NCBI GenBank assembly: GCA_035288045.1
Contig: DATEBA010000046.1
Span: forward strand, 17,539 to 81,538
Reading direction: 5' to 3'
DNA length: 64,000 bases
DNA from: DATEBA01 sp035288045
GTDB lineage: Bacteria > Actinomycetota > UBA4738 > HRBIN12
The notes under the pieces: generated by a model
Seen by the model: the letters and a program-made list of their open reading frames with translations, nothing else
Told to the model about the DNA's origin: nothing
The model's database searches: none
Shown: positions 63,419-64,000 of the stretch, piece by piece
Layout: each line of letters starts with the position of its first letter
Position numbering within the stretch: the stretch's first letter is position 1
Translations under genes and position numbers: made by a program

Positions 63419-64000
63419 CCGCGGACCTCCGCACCAGGTACCTGGGTCTCGAGCTCGCGAACCCGCTCGTACCCTCTGCCTCGCCGCTTTCACAGCGGAT
63501 CGACACGCTCCACCGGCTCGAGGACGCGGGCGCGGCCGCCGTCGTCATGCAATCGCTCTTCGAGGAGCAGATCGAGCACGAGTCGATCCAGCTCCACGGC
63601 GTGCTGGAGTGGGCGGCCGAGAGCTTCCCAGAGGCGCTCAGCTATTTCCCCGAGCTAGAGGACTACAACACGGGTCCCGACTCCTACCTCCGGCACCTGG
63701 AGCTCACAAGGCGCGAGCTGGCGATCCCGGTGATAGGGAGCCTGAACGGCGTGTCCTCCGGTGGGTGGGTGAAGTACGCGAAGCGGATACAGGACGCCGG
63801 CGCCGACGCGCTCGAGCTGAACGTCTACTTCGTCGCGGCAGACCCGGACATGGCTGCCGAGGATGTCGAGCGCCGGTACCTCGATCTCGTGGCCGACGTG
63901 CGCTCCTCCATCGAGATCCCTCTCGCGGTGAAGGTTGGACCCTACTTCAGCTCGTTCGGGAACATGGCGCGGCGGCTCGCGCAGGCCGGCGCGGACGGAC
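63415..64000 (+). CDS. Dihydroorotate-dehydrogenase-like flavoprotein, N-terminal part
   Basis: About 195 residues before the window ends. FMN TIM-barrel pattern: YLGLELANPLVPSASPLS at the start, AAAVVMQSLFEEQI, PVIGSLNGVSSGGWVKYA, ALELNVYF and AVKVGPYF. It resembles the DHOD-like proteins often encoded next to PFOR rather than PyrD itself. Coupled to nifJ by ATGA, so probably a redox partner or a reductase sharing ferredoxin. Confidence 0.85.

Overview
The window is a gene-dense, GC-rich chromosomal segment (almost no gap over about 150 bases) with no rRNA, phage, transposon or CRISPR signal. Family content and order point to an actinobacterium, probably a deep-branching or uncultivated one. 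The minus-strand order argS - hom - thrC - thrB ... rho - rpmE - DUF1385 ... prfA - prmC - low-MW phosphatase - rpiB - glyA - wecA ... atp operon - murA is the backbone known from Mycobacterium and relatives. DivIVA-like, DUF3618, Holin-X-like and MarP-like proteins fit the same phylum. The species cannot be named from the sequence.

Layout. 1-5 kb: gatB (partial), two plus-strand genes (EamA exporter, TPR/nucleotidyl-cyclase protein), then gatA and gatC. 5-11 kb: DUF1028, an unusual FolD, LigA, a UPF0280 protein, a SnoaL-like protein and MnmA, all minus. 11-17.5 kb: PabB-PabC fusion, two small cysteine-rich proteins, an acetyltransferase, a crotonase, a Fur-family regulator beside a Ni/Co transporter, and MeaB. 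17.5-23.1 kb: a tightly coupled operon of murA, a large membrane protein, a CPBP protease, an SCP2 protein, a zinc alcohol dehydrogenase and a frameshifted SCP2-like gene. 23.1-30.4 kb: the complete F1Fo ATP synthase operon. 30.5-34.9 kb: a spermidine/putrescine-type ABC transporter. 35-42.4 kb: wecA, glyA, rpiB, phosphatase, prmC, prfA, a DivIVA-like protein, DUF1385, rpmE. 42.4-47.7 kb: rho at the end of an operon holding a metallophosphoesterase, cyclic 2,3-diphosphoglycerate synthetase, 2-phosphoglycerate kinase and a transaldolase-like enzyme. 47.8-56.6 kb: MarP-like protease, amylo-alpha-1,6-glucosidase, thrB-thrC-hom, argS, response regulator, tRNA-Arg(CCG). 56.8-64 kb: DUF3618/holin/oxidoreductase operon, PdxH, OsmC, a single-chain pyruvate:ferredoxin oxidoreductase and the start of a dihydroorotate-dehydrogenase-like gene.

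Genes are packed into translationally coupled operons: GTGA, ATGA, TGATG and TAGTG junctions are frequent. Many operons appear to begin without a leader, with a TAnnnT -10 box ending 5-9 bases before the start codon. Several operons end in hairpins that overlap the stop codon, and two convergent pairs share a CTAG in which both stop codons overlap.

Most interesting: (1) a putative cyclic 2,3-diphosphoglycerate pathway, best known from thermophilic methanogens, in an actinobacterial rho operon; (2) a FolD that has lost the conserved Lys, Gln and Asp of its active site; (3) repeated TTGCA half-sites at both a Fur-family regulator and its neighbouring nickel/cobalt transporter; (4) the murA/SCP2/alcohol dehydrogenase operon of unknown purpose; (5) loss of lysA between argS and hom with a possible 28-codon remnant.
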